Shown: one piece after another, positions 53,406 to 61,816 of the stretch
Layout: each line of letters begins with the position of its first letter
Position numbering within the stretch: the first letter of the stretch is position 1
From: M3007 sp964484205
GTDB lineage: Bacteria > Bacteroidota > Bacteroidia > Chitinophagales > Saprospiraceae
Length of the DNA: 64,000 bases
Assembly: GCA_964484205.1 (NCBI GenBank)
Contig: CAZAEZ010000001.1
Location: 1 to 64,000 of the forward strand
Reading direction: 5' to 3'
Made by a program: the position numbers and the translations under genes
Notes under the pieces: generated by a model
The model's input: the letters and a program-made list of their open reading frames with translations, nothing else
Told to the model about the DNA's origin: nothing
The model's database searches: none

Positions 53406-55430
53406 ATGCGCCATCTGTTCATTTTCATGTCTTTGCTTTTTACCTGTATGACAAGTACCGCTCAAATGCCAAAACAATTGCTCAGCCCGGAACTCCTCTG
53501 GAAAGTCGGCAGGGTCTCGCTGGAATGTGTTGCGCCCAACGGAAAAACCGCGGTGTACGCCGTGCAACGCTACAATACCGGGGCGAATTCCGGGACCCGG
53601 GTTTTGTACCTTTTAAACCTGGACAACCTGGAAACCCGCGCGCTCACCGACCTGAACGGCAATGCCTCCGATGCCGCATTTCATCCATCCGGCGACCGGA
53701 TCGGCTTTTTGCGCGATGGAAAAATGTGCGAGATCGGACTCAATGATTCCGCTATCCGGGTGGTTTCCGATCTTGAAATCAACGGTTTCAAATACGCCCC
53801 GGACGGCGAGCATATCCTCTTTGCCCAGGATGTGGAGTTTGATCAAAAACCAACGGATCAATATCCAGATTTACCCCAGGCAACCGGCCGGATCAGCGAC
53901 GGACTTTTTTACCGCCACTGGAAATCGTGGCACGACTACAAATACAGCAACATTTTTTACGTGAAATACCAGGAAGGCAAATTTTTCGGCAGCCCCGTAA
54001 ACATCATGAACGAACCCTACGACTGTCCGCTCCGCCCCATGGGCGGGATGGAACAGGTGACCTGGAGCCCCGACGGCCGGTTCATTGTGTACACCTCCCG
54101 CAAACTGCGCGGAACAGCAGAAACGCAAAGCACCAACGCCGATTTGTACCTCTACGAATTAGCCTCCGGCAAAACGCTGAACATCACGGAGGGTATGCCC
54201 GGCTACGATATCGACCCGGTATTTTCGCCGGACGGACGCTACCTGGCCTGGACGAGCATGGAGCAGGCCGGCTACGAAGCAGATCGCACCCGGTTAATGC
54301 TGCTCGATACGCGCACCAACAACCGGGAGGAAATGCTGGCCGACTGGAAATATGAAATCAATCATCCGCAATGGGCCGAAGATGGCAAGTCGCTCTATTT
54401 CCTGAGTTCGCGGGATTATACTTACCAGATTTTTCAGCTCACCCTCGCCGGCCAAACGGTGAAACAACTTACCGAAGGGCAACACGATTACACCGATGTA
54501 AAAGTTGCCGGGAAACAACTCGTTGCCGGCCGGGTTTCCATGACTACGCCCGCCGAGCTTTTCTCGATTGATCCGCCATCCGGCAAAGCGCGTCAGCTGA
54601 CCACCGTGACGGCCGATCCCTGGCAATCCGTCAAACAGTCTAAAGTAGAGCGCCGCTCGGTAAAAACGGTGGATGGCAAATCCATGAACGTCTGGGTGAT
54701 ACTGCCCCCGGATTTTGACCCTTCCGCAAAGTACCCTGCGTTGTTGTATTGCCAGGGCGGGCCGCAGGGGGCCTTAAGCCAGTTTTTTTCCTACCGCTGG
54801 AATTTGCAGTTGATGGCGGCGCAGGGCTATGTGGTTATCGCGCCGTGTCGCAGAGGCATGCCGGGTGGGCCGGACGGGCAGGATTGGAATGCATCGATCA
54901 GCAAAGACTGGGGCGGCCTGGCCATGCAGGATCTGCTCGCAGCAACCGATGCCCTGGCCAAAGAGCCATTTGTCGATGCTGGGCGCATGGGCGCTGTGGG
55001 CGCAAGTTTTGGCGGCTACTCCGTGTATTGGCTTGCCGGCAACCACAACAAACGGTTCAAGACATTCATCGCGCATTGCGGCATGTTCAACACGGTGAGC
55101 TGGTACGGGACGACCGAAGAAATGTGGTTTGCCAATTACGACCTTGGCGGCCCGTACTGGGAATCGCCGGGAAGTGACGCCTGGACCAAATTCAGCCCGC
55201 ACCAATACGTTCAAAACTGGGACACGCCGATTTTAATCATGCACAACGAACTCGATTTCAGGGTGCCGTTTTCGGAAGGCATGCAGGCATTCCAGGCAGC
55301 TCAACTCCGTGGCATTCCGTCGCGCATGGTCAGCTTTCCCGACGAGGGGCACTGGATGTCGAAGCCGCAAAACAGCCTGCTGTGGCAACGGGAGTTTTTT
55401 GGCTGGCTGGACCGGAATTTGAAACCGTGA
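53406..55430 (+). CDS. dpp5: Secreted S9 dipeptidyl peptidase, DPP5-like
   Basis: A 674-residue secreted serine peptidase closely resembling dipeptidyl peptidase 5 of Porphyromonas gingivalis, which removes N-terminal dipeptides in the periplasm. ATG 53406 gives signal peptide MRHLFIFMSLLFTCMTSTAQ; the longer upstream frame runs through the divergent aquaporin gene. A beta-propeller (about 25-400, with repeats such as HPSGDRIGFLRDG and SPDGRYLAWTSME) precedes the alpha/beta-hydrolase domain with Ser534 in GASFGGYSVYWLAG, Asp617 in HNELDFRV and His649 in DEGHWM. The phrase PALLYCQGGPQ and ending FFGWLDRNLKP match the DPP5 group. It supports growth on peptides, together with the other proteases of the window. 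Confidence 0.93.
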   Translation: MRHLFIFMSLLFTCMTSTAQMPKQLLSPELLWKVGRVSLECVAPNGKTAVYAVQRYNTGANSGTRVLYLLNLDNLETRALTDLNGNASDAAFHPSGDRIGFLRDGKMCEIGLNDSAIRVVSDLEINGFKYAPDGEHILFAQDVEFDQKPTDQYPDLPQATGRISDGLFYRHWKSWHDYKYSNIFYVKYQEGKFFGSPVNIMNEPYDCPLRPMGGMEQVTWSPDGRFIVYTSRKLRGTAETQSTNADLYLYELASGKTLNITEGMPGYDIDPVFSPDGRYLAWTSMEQAGYEADRTRLMLLDTRTNNREEMLADWKYEINHPQWAEDGKSLYFLSSRDYTYQIFQLTLAGQTVKQLTEGQHDYTDVKVAGKQLVAGRVSMTTPAELFSIDPPSGKARQLTTVTADPWQSVKQSKVERRSVKTVDGKSMNVWVILPPDFDPSAKYPALLYCQGGPQGALSQFFSYRWNLQLMAAQGYVVIAPCRRGMPGGPDGQDWNASISKDWGGLAMQDLLAATDALAKEPFVDAGRMGAVGASFGGYSVYWLAGNHNKRFKTFIAHCGMFNTVSWYGTTEEMWFANYDLGGPYWESPGSDAWTKFSPHQYVQNWDTPILIMHNELDFRVPFSEGMQAFQAAQLRGIPSRMVSFPDEGHWMSKPQNSLLWQREFFGWLDRNLKP

Positions 55431-55436
55431 GAATGA

Positions 55437-55583
55437 TTTACGATTTTGGATTTACGAATTACGATTCGTACACCTTTCATGGGTAGGCAACTATGCATCG
55501 GCAATCCAATACTCCTAAAAGTGCAAGGATTTCCACCGTCGGAATGATGAATCAATCGTAATTCGTAAATCCAAATTCGTAAA
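55437..55583. repeat. 30-bp inverted repeat 3' of dpp5
   Basis: Arms 55437-55466 and 55554-55583 match as inverted repeat at 29 of 30 positions, with an 87-base spacer without an open frame. It begins six bases after the dpp5 stop. The arms are built of TTTACGAATT-like words. It could act in termination, but its size and symmetry suit a small palindromic element. The rest of the 490-base gene-free stretch up to 55920 holds the candidate RNA below. Confidence 0.55.
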
Positions 55584-55586
55584 TGA

Positions 55587-55790
55587 AAAAGCCCTCACCC
55601 AGCATTACGCGGATAGAGGGCAATCCCAAAAACCGATTACATCGTTATGCGGACGGATATTTTTTTGAAATACCCGGCATGTTGCAATTGTAAAAACCTG
55701 TGTTGCTGGCAGGCTTTATTGGAAATTTGAAATGGGGGAATTTAACGAGCCGTCATTTAGGGTGCATTATCCTGGGGGATTCAATAACGA
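55587..55790 (-). ncRNA. Possible small non-coding RNA
   Basis: A TACTTTTG box on the minus strand (55797-55804) is followed by about 200 bases without an open reading frame and then by a terminator-like hairpin (GCCCTC at 55591-55596 pairing with GAGGGC at 55616-55621) and TTTTT. The stretch can form several stems, for example an 8-bp stem CCGTCGTT/AATGACGG near the 5' end and a hairpin around ATATCC. Length and arrangement would suit a 6S-like or other regulatory RNA, but I could not match it to a known family and no good -33 box is seen. Confidence 0.3.
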
Positions 55791-55920
55791 CGGGCACAAA
55801 AGTAGGTTTTAATAAACAGGAGCGGATACCCGTCGAACGGTATTTATCAAATTAAATACTACAAAATGTTTGATTCCTGAAATTCAATTCAGTGGAGCGC
55901 CCGAACAATCTTACGCCTAA

Positions 55921-57645
55921 CTAATTGATTTTAATTTGGTTATTGAGTGCATTGAAGCGTGTTGTCATGCCCTCATGCTGTTCTTCAAAATACCGGATTT
56001 GCTGTTCTTCATTGGCAAGCAAGGCATCCAAATCAGCAAAATTGTCGTTGATCCGGCTTTTAATGATCCGAACGTAGGCGGTCAGTTTGTCGCGCAGCGT
56101 TTCTTCCATGCGGGTTCGCCCCTGTTCGATTTCTTCATAAAACCGGCGTACAATTTTACGGCGTTGCATGCCGGCAGTTATCCCGGCAAAGAGCAACCCG
56201 ATCCCGGTAAGCACCCCGCCGGTAATGTCAAAAACTGCCGCTTTAGTCACGCCTGCGAGAATAAGCCCGATGACTGCCACACCACTGCCGGCGGCAATGT
56301 TTGGAGAGATGGTGGTGTTTTCAGGAAAAAGTCTGGAATCGGTAAAACTTTCAGAGCGCGACATGAATCGCCCGAAGGCTTCCTGCAGGTCGCGGAGCAC
56401 GGCTGCGCGCTTGTCCGAGATGTCTTCGAAAATGTAGGAATCACTTTTGACTACCGTTGAGGTGCTGGCTTTGATCTTCAGATCGATCATTTTGGCCATT
56501 TGTTGGATGCTGTCGGCCAGGTCGACTACGCCGTCGCTGAGTTTGGCGCGCAGTTCGGCATTCAGGTTCGTTTCCAGTTTTTTAGCCAGGTCGTCCAGCC
56601 AGTCTTTGATCGATGCCTGTTTGCTGAAAATACCCATGATCGAGCGGCGAAGCATGGTTGGGAATGACAAGCCGGCGTCGAGTTCCCGCCCGGTTTGTTT
56701 GGTGATCCGGTCGTAACCATTGAGCAGATTTTCGATAAGCACCGTGCTCTGGTGATTCGATTTGGCTTCCTGGTGGTCGAGCGTTTCCTGGACATCCAGC
56801 CGGAACGCCCGGTCGGCCTGAAATTGCTTGTGGCGGGTGTCCAGGCCTTCCCGAATGCGGTTTAAAATGCCAAACGATGTCGCCAGGTTATTTTGAAGTT
56901 TCATGGCGGCGCCCCGCCCGCCGGTCACGTGTGTCCGGATATAATCGCGCATAGCAGAAAATCCGCTCGCGTCAAACTGCCCTTCCAGTTCTGCTTTGGC
57001 GCTGGTGGCAAAAATAACCGGGTCGGCCATCCCTTTTTTTTGTGCAAAATCGTAGAGCCCGCGCGTGTTCACGGCGAGATCGTCTTCGTTGAGCAGGTCT
57101 TTTTGTTGTAAAACAAAAACAATTTTTTTGTGCCAGTCGCTGTGAATAAACTCAAAAAAATCCCAGGCCGATTGCCGGTATGGGTTTTTGGCCTCAAACA
57201 CAAAAATGACCAGGTCGCTGGCGGGAATAAACCCCTCGGTGATTTCCTGGTGCCGCTCGACAATGGAGTTGGTGCCCGGCGTATCCACAATGGCGATGTC
57301 CCGCAAAATGTCGACCGGAAGAAATATTTTTTTCAGGTAGGGATTCACTACTACGGTTTCCTCTTCCTCGCCGTAAAGAATTTGCTGAATGGTGTCGGTC
57401 ATGGGCTGGGGTGCTACCGCGCAAATTTCGCGGCCAGCTTCGAGCAAGGCGTTTACAAAACTGCTTTTCCCCGCTTTCACTTCGCCGACAATAACAAACA
57501 TGTAGGGTTCCGTCATGCGATTGCGCAGTTCGCCTACCGTGACGGCGAGTTCCTGGTGGCCAATTTCCTGCGTTAATTTGTGTAGATCCTTGACGGCATC
57601 TTCCACTTGTACGCGCAGTGCCTGGGTATGTTGATTGAGCATCAT
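55921..57645 (-). CDS. Dynamin-like GTPase
   Basis: A 574-residue bacterial dynamin-type GTPase. P-loop GEVKAGKSS (54-62), switch Thr83, DTPGTNS (121-127), and a G4-like VLQQKD in place of the usual TKxD. The middle helical region is followed by two hydrophobic stretches (about 455-510, AAGSGVAVIGLILAGV and GGVLTGIGLLFAGITAG), giving a membrane hairpin, and a C-terminal helical arm. Such proteins bind or remodel membranes, for example in repair or stress. It is the last gene of a five-gene minus-strand operon. The ATG at 57642 is an equally good start. It is longer than the small Era-like GTPases and lacks their KH domain. Confidence 0.88.
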   Translation of the reverse strand: MMLNQHTQALRVQVEDAVKDLHKLTQEIGHQELAVTVGELRNRMTEPYMFVIVGEVKAGKSSFVNALLEAGREICAVAPQPMTDTIQQILYGEEEETVVVNPYLKKIFLPVDILRDIAIVDTPGTNSIVERHQEITEGFIPASDLVIFVFEAKNPYRQSAWDFFEFIHSDWHKKIVFVLQQKDLLNEDDLAVNTRGLYDFAQKKGMADPVIFATSAKAELEGQFDASGFSAMRDYIRTHVTGGRGAAMKLQNNLATSFGILNRIREGLDTRHKQFQADRAFRLDVQETLDHQEAKSNHQSTVLIENLLNGYDRITKQTGRELDAGLSFPTMLRRSIMGIFSKQASIKDWLDDLAKKLETNLNAELRAKLSDGVVDLADSIQQMAKMIDLKIKASTSTVVKSDSYIFEDISDKRAAVLRDLQEAFGRFMSRSESFTDSRLFPENTTISPNIAAGSGVAVIGLILAGVTKAAVFDITGGVLTGIGLLFAGITAGMQRRKIVRRFYEEIEQGRTRMEETLRDKLTAYVRIIKSRINDNFADLDALLANEEQQIRYFEEQHEGMTTRFNALNNQIKIN

Positions 57646-57682
57646 AATATTTGGGACGTGAAAATTTGGGGCGGTTTCGAAT

Positions 57683-58315
57683 TTATGGCTGTAAAAAACA
57701 TTGTTGGAGTATCAACCCGGATTGTTTTCCGCAGCAAAAAAGCAAATCAAGGGCTGAAAGATCGGGCAAAAAACCGTGCCGCTCCAAAAAAACCTGCGGG
57801 TAGGGTTTCGCCTGAAACCAATCGGGTGGGGTAGCGGCTTTCGGTGCGATCTGGTTTCGCCAGTCGGTAAGCGGCGTTTGCGCCTGTTCAAGAAATTGCC
57901 TCGTCTGCCTGATTTCCGGGGGGGCATCAAGCCACTTCAGGATAAAATGCAGAATCTCCAGGTTGAAATCGAAAAGGAATGCAAAGGATTTTTCGTAAAA
58001 CCCTGTCAAGTGGTCTTCGAGGTGTTCAAAAAACGGCGCGTTGCCGTACGCTGTGGTAATGCTCCGCCAGTGTTGTTTTTGCCAGGGTTCGCGGTATGAA
58101 ATCCGGACATCGCGGATGGGTGATTGCTGATGTTTCCCTTTTTCCAGCGGGATGCTCAGGCGTTGAATGCCGTTAGGGCCGGCAAGGTGGCAGCGGTTGC
58201 GGTAACTGCCTTTTTGGTAATGTTCGCAGGCTTCCAGCCATAGCGTATCGCTGTGCCAGGCAATTGCCAGCCAGGAAACCGGCGGCCAGTATGGAAGTTC
58301 AAGCAACGATTGCAC
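57683..58315 (-). CDS. WbqC-like family protein
   Basis: A 210-residue cytoplasmic protein of the WbqC family. Motifs: LLELPYWPPVSWLAIAW at the start, HYQKGSYRNRCHLAGPNGIQRLSIPLEKG (family hallmark Y.KR/SYRNR..I.GP.G...L.IP), DVRISYREPWQKQHWRSI and APFFEHLEDHL. The family is named from an O-antigen cluster but its activity is not established; a cysteine-protease-like fold has been suggested. It starts with GTG at 58315 and overlaps the 3' end of the TraB gene by 17 bases, so translation is probably coupled. Here it lies far from polysaccharide genes. Confidence 0.85.
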   Translation of the reverse strand: MQSLLELPYWPPVSWLAIAWHSDTLWLEACEHYQKGSYRNRCHLAGPNGIQRLSIPLEKGKHQQSPIRDVRISYREPWQKQHWRSITTAYGNAPFFEHLEDHLTGFYEKSFAFLFDFNLEILHFILKWLDAPPEIRQTRQFLEQAQTPLTDWRNQIAPKAATPPDWFQAKPYPQVFLERHGFLPDLSALDLLFCCGKQSGLILQQCFLQP

Positions 58316-59087
58316 GTACCTTAAATCCTTGTTTTTTCAACAGCCGGAGCATGCCTTTTTGCCCGGCCAGGTGTCCGGCGCCGACTGCGCAAAACAAACT
58401 TTCCTGTTGGGCAATTTCGGCAAAACGTCGGGCCATTATTTTGTTTCGATCAAACAGGAGTGCTTTCCGCATGCCTTTCGCATCTTTTTTCGCTGCCTGG
58501 TAAAGTTTGGCCAGGTCTCCGGCGCCGTACCACTTCAGCATTTTTTTCAGGCGGCGTTTTTGCCGGGTGTAATTTTTCAGCAGCCAGGTCAGGCTTTTTA
58601 CGTGCTGTTTGAAAGGGATTTCCCGGAGGGTTTCCAATTGCTCGCTGAATGTTTCCACCCCGGTAGTTTTTTTACCGAGTGCCTGCGCATGTTCCCAAAG
58701 TGTTTCATCCAGGGAGTGTTCCGCGCCATCGGCCATCAGGGTATTGGTAAGGGTCAGGCTGACCGTCATGGGATGCATCAGACGCAGCTGCCGGGCCGGG
58801 ATGCCCAGTTTTTTCCGGGCGTAAAATTCCAGGTTTTTCCAGGCGCCCGGTTTCAGCAATTTGTCCAGCGATTCTGCTTCGGGCAATTGCATGATCGCCG
58901 CTACGGCCATATGGTCCGTTTCTGAAAAGTCGAATTCCGAAGCAAAGGTGTCGCATTCCTGCAGGCGATTTTTTGCCGTTTCGAGCCCGGCAAAAGCGCG
59001 GAGGTCGCGAACGTGCATCGTGCCGAAAAGGTAGGATACCGGCCCGCCGTTTTTAGGTGTCAATTGCCAGAGCAGTGCGTTTTTCAT
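58299..59087 (-). CDS. TraB/GumN family protein
   Basis: A 262-residue protein of the TraB/GumN group, thought to be metal-dependent proteases of the EreA/Tiki fold. Conserved pieces are the N-terminal SYLFGTMHVRD (GTxH motif), the acidic helix ASEFDF, VETFSEQLE and the C-terminal CAVGAGHLAGQKGMLRLLKKQGFKV (GAGHL). No signal peptide is visible, which is unlike many family members, so it may act in the cytoplasm. Third gene of the operon, 25 bases after the membrane protein gene. Confidence 0.88.
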   Translation of the reverse strand: MKNALLWQLTPKNGGPVSYLFGTMHVRDLRAFAGLETAKNRLQECDTFASEFDFSETDHMAVAAIMQLPEAESLDKLLKPGAWKNLEFYARKKLGIPARQLRLMHPMTVSLTLTNTLMADGAEHSLDETLWEHAQALGKKTTGVETFSEQLETLREIPFKQHVKSLTWLLKNYTRQKRRLKKMLKWYGAGDLAKLYQAAKKDAKGMRKALLFDRNKIMARRFAEIAQQESLFCAVGAGHLAGQKGMLRLLKKQGFKVRAIVA

Positions 59088-59112
59088 GCAATTAAATGTG
59101 CTGAATTCCGGG

Positions 59113-60258
59113 TTATCGTTTGAGCAAATTGCAGGGTATTTCTTCCCAGTGCCTGGCTCGGTAATCCCACCGGTCTACGGCCAGTATCAGCAGCCCGGCT
59201 GAATCCGGGTTGGGAATGCAGTTGCAAAGATAACGCGCCAGTTGCTGATGGGTTCGCCGATTATTATACGCCGGCACATGCAATTCGGCTATCGTCCAGT
59301 CGTCCAGAAGGATTTTTTGGCCCTGATCGTAGGTGAGGGCTGTCAAATTCAGGCCGGTATACCCGCAATCAATCGGTTGGTTTGCGTAAAAACTGGCTTC
59401 CGTTTGGGTGTTGCTGTACATTTTCCAGGAAAGCCCCTCGTCCCATAAATGAAAAATATTCAGGGCCGGAAAAATCCAGGCCAGAGCCAGGAGTACGGCA
59501 GTGATGATTCCGGAACGACTAAATTCAAATTTCTGTCCGACAGCGACGCTGATTTTCGGGTCAAAAAGCAGCCAGACCATGCCGGCCATTGCCAGGTTCC
59601 AGGGGATGACTATGGTATTCCAGTTCAAGCCCAATGGACTGAGTGCCAGCGCGATGAACAGGTGAAAGCCTACGACCAGCCAACGAAAAATCCGCCTGCT
59701 ACGCACCCATAGCAGACCCGGAGCAAACCCAAGTTCCACAGCAGCCACCGCGTATCCCAACACCGGGAATTGACCGAGCGGCTTTGTCCAGACAAATGCT
59801 TCGCAAAACCAGGGGAAGTTGTCTTCGGCAAAAAACGGGGTCAATTTGTTGAATCCGCCCCAGGCGTAAACCGCCGTCAAAATCAACCGTAATCCCCAAA
59901 TGGTATAACTCGACCGGTTGTTTCCGGCCACAATCAGGCCCAATGAAAGCAAATAAAAATAAAGCCAGGGCTGAAGCCGGTTTGCATCCTGGAGCACCAG
60001 CCAAACCAGAAGGGCGATCAACCCCGTACCGGCGATTTTCTTTTTTGGAAATGCAAACACAAAACCGGTGAGCAATGCCAGCGCGACAAGTTGCAGTCCG
60101 TTTAAAAATGTATGTTCAGGAAACAGTCCGTCAAACACTGGCGCCAGGGGTACGCTCCGGCTTGCGCCCGGAAACCACAACGCCCACGACAGTACGATGT
60201 GCGCCAACAAGGCCAGTGCAATCAGTTGCACAATTCGCTGGATATACCGGTCTGCCAT
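59113..60258 (-). CDS. Polytopic membrane protein, HTTM/DoxX-like
   Basis: A 381-residue protein with about nine transmembrane segments in its first 270 residues (QLIALALLAHIVLSWALWF to ITAVLLALAWIFPALNIF) and a soluble C-terminal region of about 110 residues with QPIDCGYTGLNLT and CNCIPNP. The segment YAWGGFNKLTPFFAEDNFPWF and the following GYAVAAVELGFAPGLLW resemble HTTM (gamma-carboxylase-related) or DoxX membrane proteins. Function unknown. It starts five bases after the upstream gene stops, so the two are cotranslated. Confidence 0.7.
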   Translation of the reverse strand: MADRYIQRIVQLIALALLAHIVLSWALWFPGASRSVPLAPVFDGLFPEHTFLNGLQLVALALLTGFVFAFPKKKIAGTGLIALLVWLVLQDANRLQPWLYFYLLSLGLIVAGNNRSSYTIWGLRLILTAVYAWGGFNKLTPFFAEDNFPWFCEAFVWTKPLGQFPVLGYAVAAVELGFAPGLLWVRSRRIFRWLVVGFHLFIALALSPLGLNWNTIVIPWNLAMAGMVWLLFDPKISVAVGQKFEFSRSGIITAVLLALAWIFPALNIFHLWDEGLSWKMYSNTQTEASFYANQPIDCGYTGLNLTALTYDQGQKILLDDWTIAELHVPAYNNRRTHQQLARYLCNCIPNPDSAGLLILAVDRWDYRARHWEEIPCNLLKR

Positions 60259-60263
60259 TGTTT

Positions 60264-61715
60264 TTAGTTGATCCGGCGCACCAGCAAGGGTTGTTGAAGT
60301 AAGCCATAGCGGTCCATCGCATTGGTATAGTTTTGGGCTTTTTGATTGGCCGTTGATTCATTCAGGCTAATGGGCCCCACCCGCAGCATGTACCCGACGC
60401 CTTCGCCAATACATTTTTTTGCAAACACTTCACATTCAATACCTTTTTGCTGTAAAACCGCAGCCCGTTCGTCGGCAAAAACCTTATTCAAAAAAGTGTT
60501 ATCCAGCACGATCCAGCCGCGCTGCCTGAGATGGGACGGGCAGTCGGTTTCCGGTTCCTCAATGCCGCCGGAAAGATCAATGGTGGGAATATCCTCCTCG
60601 TCGTCGCCCGATAAATTAATGGTTTGAATTTCCGGTTCCGTATAAACGGGTTCTGGGTCCTGTTTTGGAATGGCCCTGGGGTCGCGCTCCGGGGCATCGC
60701 CTTCATACAAATAGCCGTATTGATCCTCCGGGTTATCACCGGAAAGTTCGGCTACATCGCCAACATAGTCTTCCCGGATCGTCAGCGCCTGATAAGCCAG
60801 GGGGGCGATGGTCAGCAAAGCAATTGCAAATACCCATTTTTGAACGCTTTGCCCGCGCATGTACCGGTCAAAAGTTCTGTTGCTTGGCCCCAACGGTTTG
60901 CTGAATGCTTTCCAAATCGGATCGAGAAGCAGGTAGCGCACCGGTCTGGATACTTTGTTCCATTGCTGTGTGAATTCTTCCGGCAAGGCGGGTTTGTACT
61001 GCGACAATGAACTTACATTATGGGCCATGGTCTGGAAGGCCTGGGTGCGGGTGACCCACTGGACCATTTTCCGATCTTTCCCAAAAATACCCAACCGGGA
61101 AGGTGCATTAATTACGCGGACTTCCCCGCGCTCGGGCACAAGCGCCAGGCCAAATCCGTTGTACACGCACTGGCTTTTTAATTCCAAAAAATACGGGTCT
61201 GTGACGGCGGGGAACACATCGGCTGCCAGGGCAATCCACTGTTCATGGGCGAAATATTGCTTAAACTGCTCAATGGCATAGATGTAGCGGTATTTCCGCC
61301 AACCCTGCATCGTCAGATACCAGCCTAAAAAGCCAACCATGCCCATGCCCAATACAAAACCCAGGTTCCCGGTCCATTGCAGGCCGGCCAGCCAGGGCAG
61401 GTAAAAAATATAGGCAATCGCATAGGCAACGGCTGCCGTTACCGCCCCGAAGGCCAGGCAATCCCAGGTAAAATAAAGTACGTTTAGCGTGAATTTTACT
61501 TCGGCAGCCTTTTCAACCGAGGTTGCCTCATAGGTGCAGGTGAAGATGCTCCCGTCAGCTTTCCGGAACGAAACCATGCCATCGGCGATGATGCCGCCTG
61601 TGCCGATTTTATCCAATTCGGTTTGAACAGATTCCGGCTGGTATTCATACCGAAACTTGTAAAACTCCTTTAAAAATGGCAGAAATGCCCGTTTGATCTC
61701 GTTTTCAGATAACAT
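60264..61715 (-). CDS. Three-TM protein with SPOR-like C-terminus
   Basis: A 483-residue protein I do not recognise. It begins with a soluble segment (MLSENEIKRAFLPFLKEFYKFRYEYQ), then two close transmembrane helices (about 78-136, VTAAVAYAIAYIFYLPWL and LGFVLGMGMVGFLGWYL), a cytoplasmic region of about 160 residues, a third helix (about 300-318, WVFAIALLTIAPLAYQALTI), an acidic linker with a repeated TINLSGDDEEDIPTIDLSG, and a C-terminal domain (about 395-483, GWIVLDNTFLNKVF ... GYMLRVGPIS) resembling SPOR, the septal-peptidoglycan-binding fold, in the periplasm. First gene of the operon; divergent from lycopene cyclase by 101 bases. Confidence 0.65.
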   Translation of the reverse strand: MLSENEIKRAFLPFLKEFYKFRYEYQPESVQTELDKIGTGGIIADGMVSFRKADGSIFTCTYEATSVEKAAEVKFTLNVLYFTWDCLAFGAVTAAVAYAIAYIFYLPWLAGLQWTGNLGFVLGMGMVGFLGWYLTMQGWRKYRYIYAIEQFKQYFAHEQWIALAADVFPAVTDPYFLELKSQCVYNGFGLALVPERGEVRVINAPSRLGIFGKDRKMVQWVTRTQAFQTMAHNVSSLSQYKPALPEEFTQQWNKVSRPVRYLLLDPIWKAFSKPLGPSNRTFDRYMRGQSVQKWVFAIALLTIAPLAYQALTIREDYVGDVAELSGDNPEDQYGYLYEGDAPERDPRAIPKQDPEPVYTEPEIQTINLSGDDEEDIPTIDLSGGIEEPETDCPSHLRQRGWIVLDNTFLNKVFADERAAVLQQKGIECEVFAKKCIGEGVGYMLRVGPISLNESTANQKAQNYTNAMDRYGLLQQPLLVRRIN

Positions 61716-61816
61716 TCAGCAATGCATATTGGGTTGTGCTGAACAAAAGTCGCTGATTTTAACGATTTCGCTACATTGTTGTTTATCACGCTAACGATTA
61801 CCATGTTAAACTTTCT

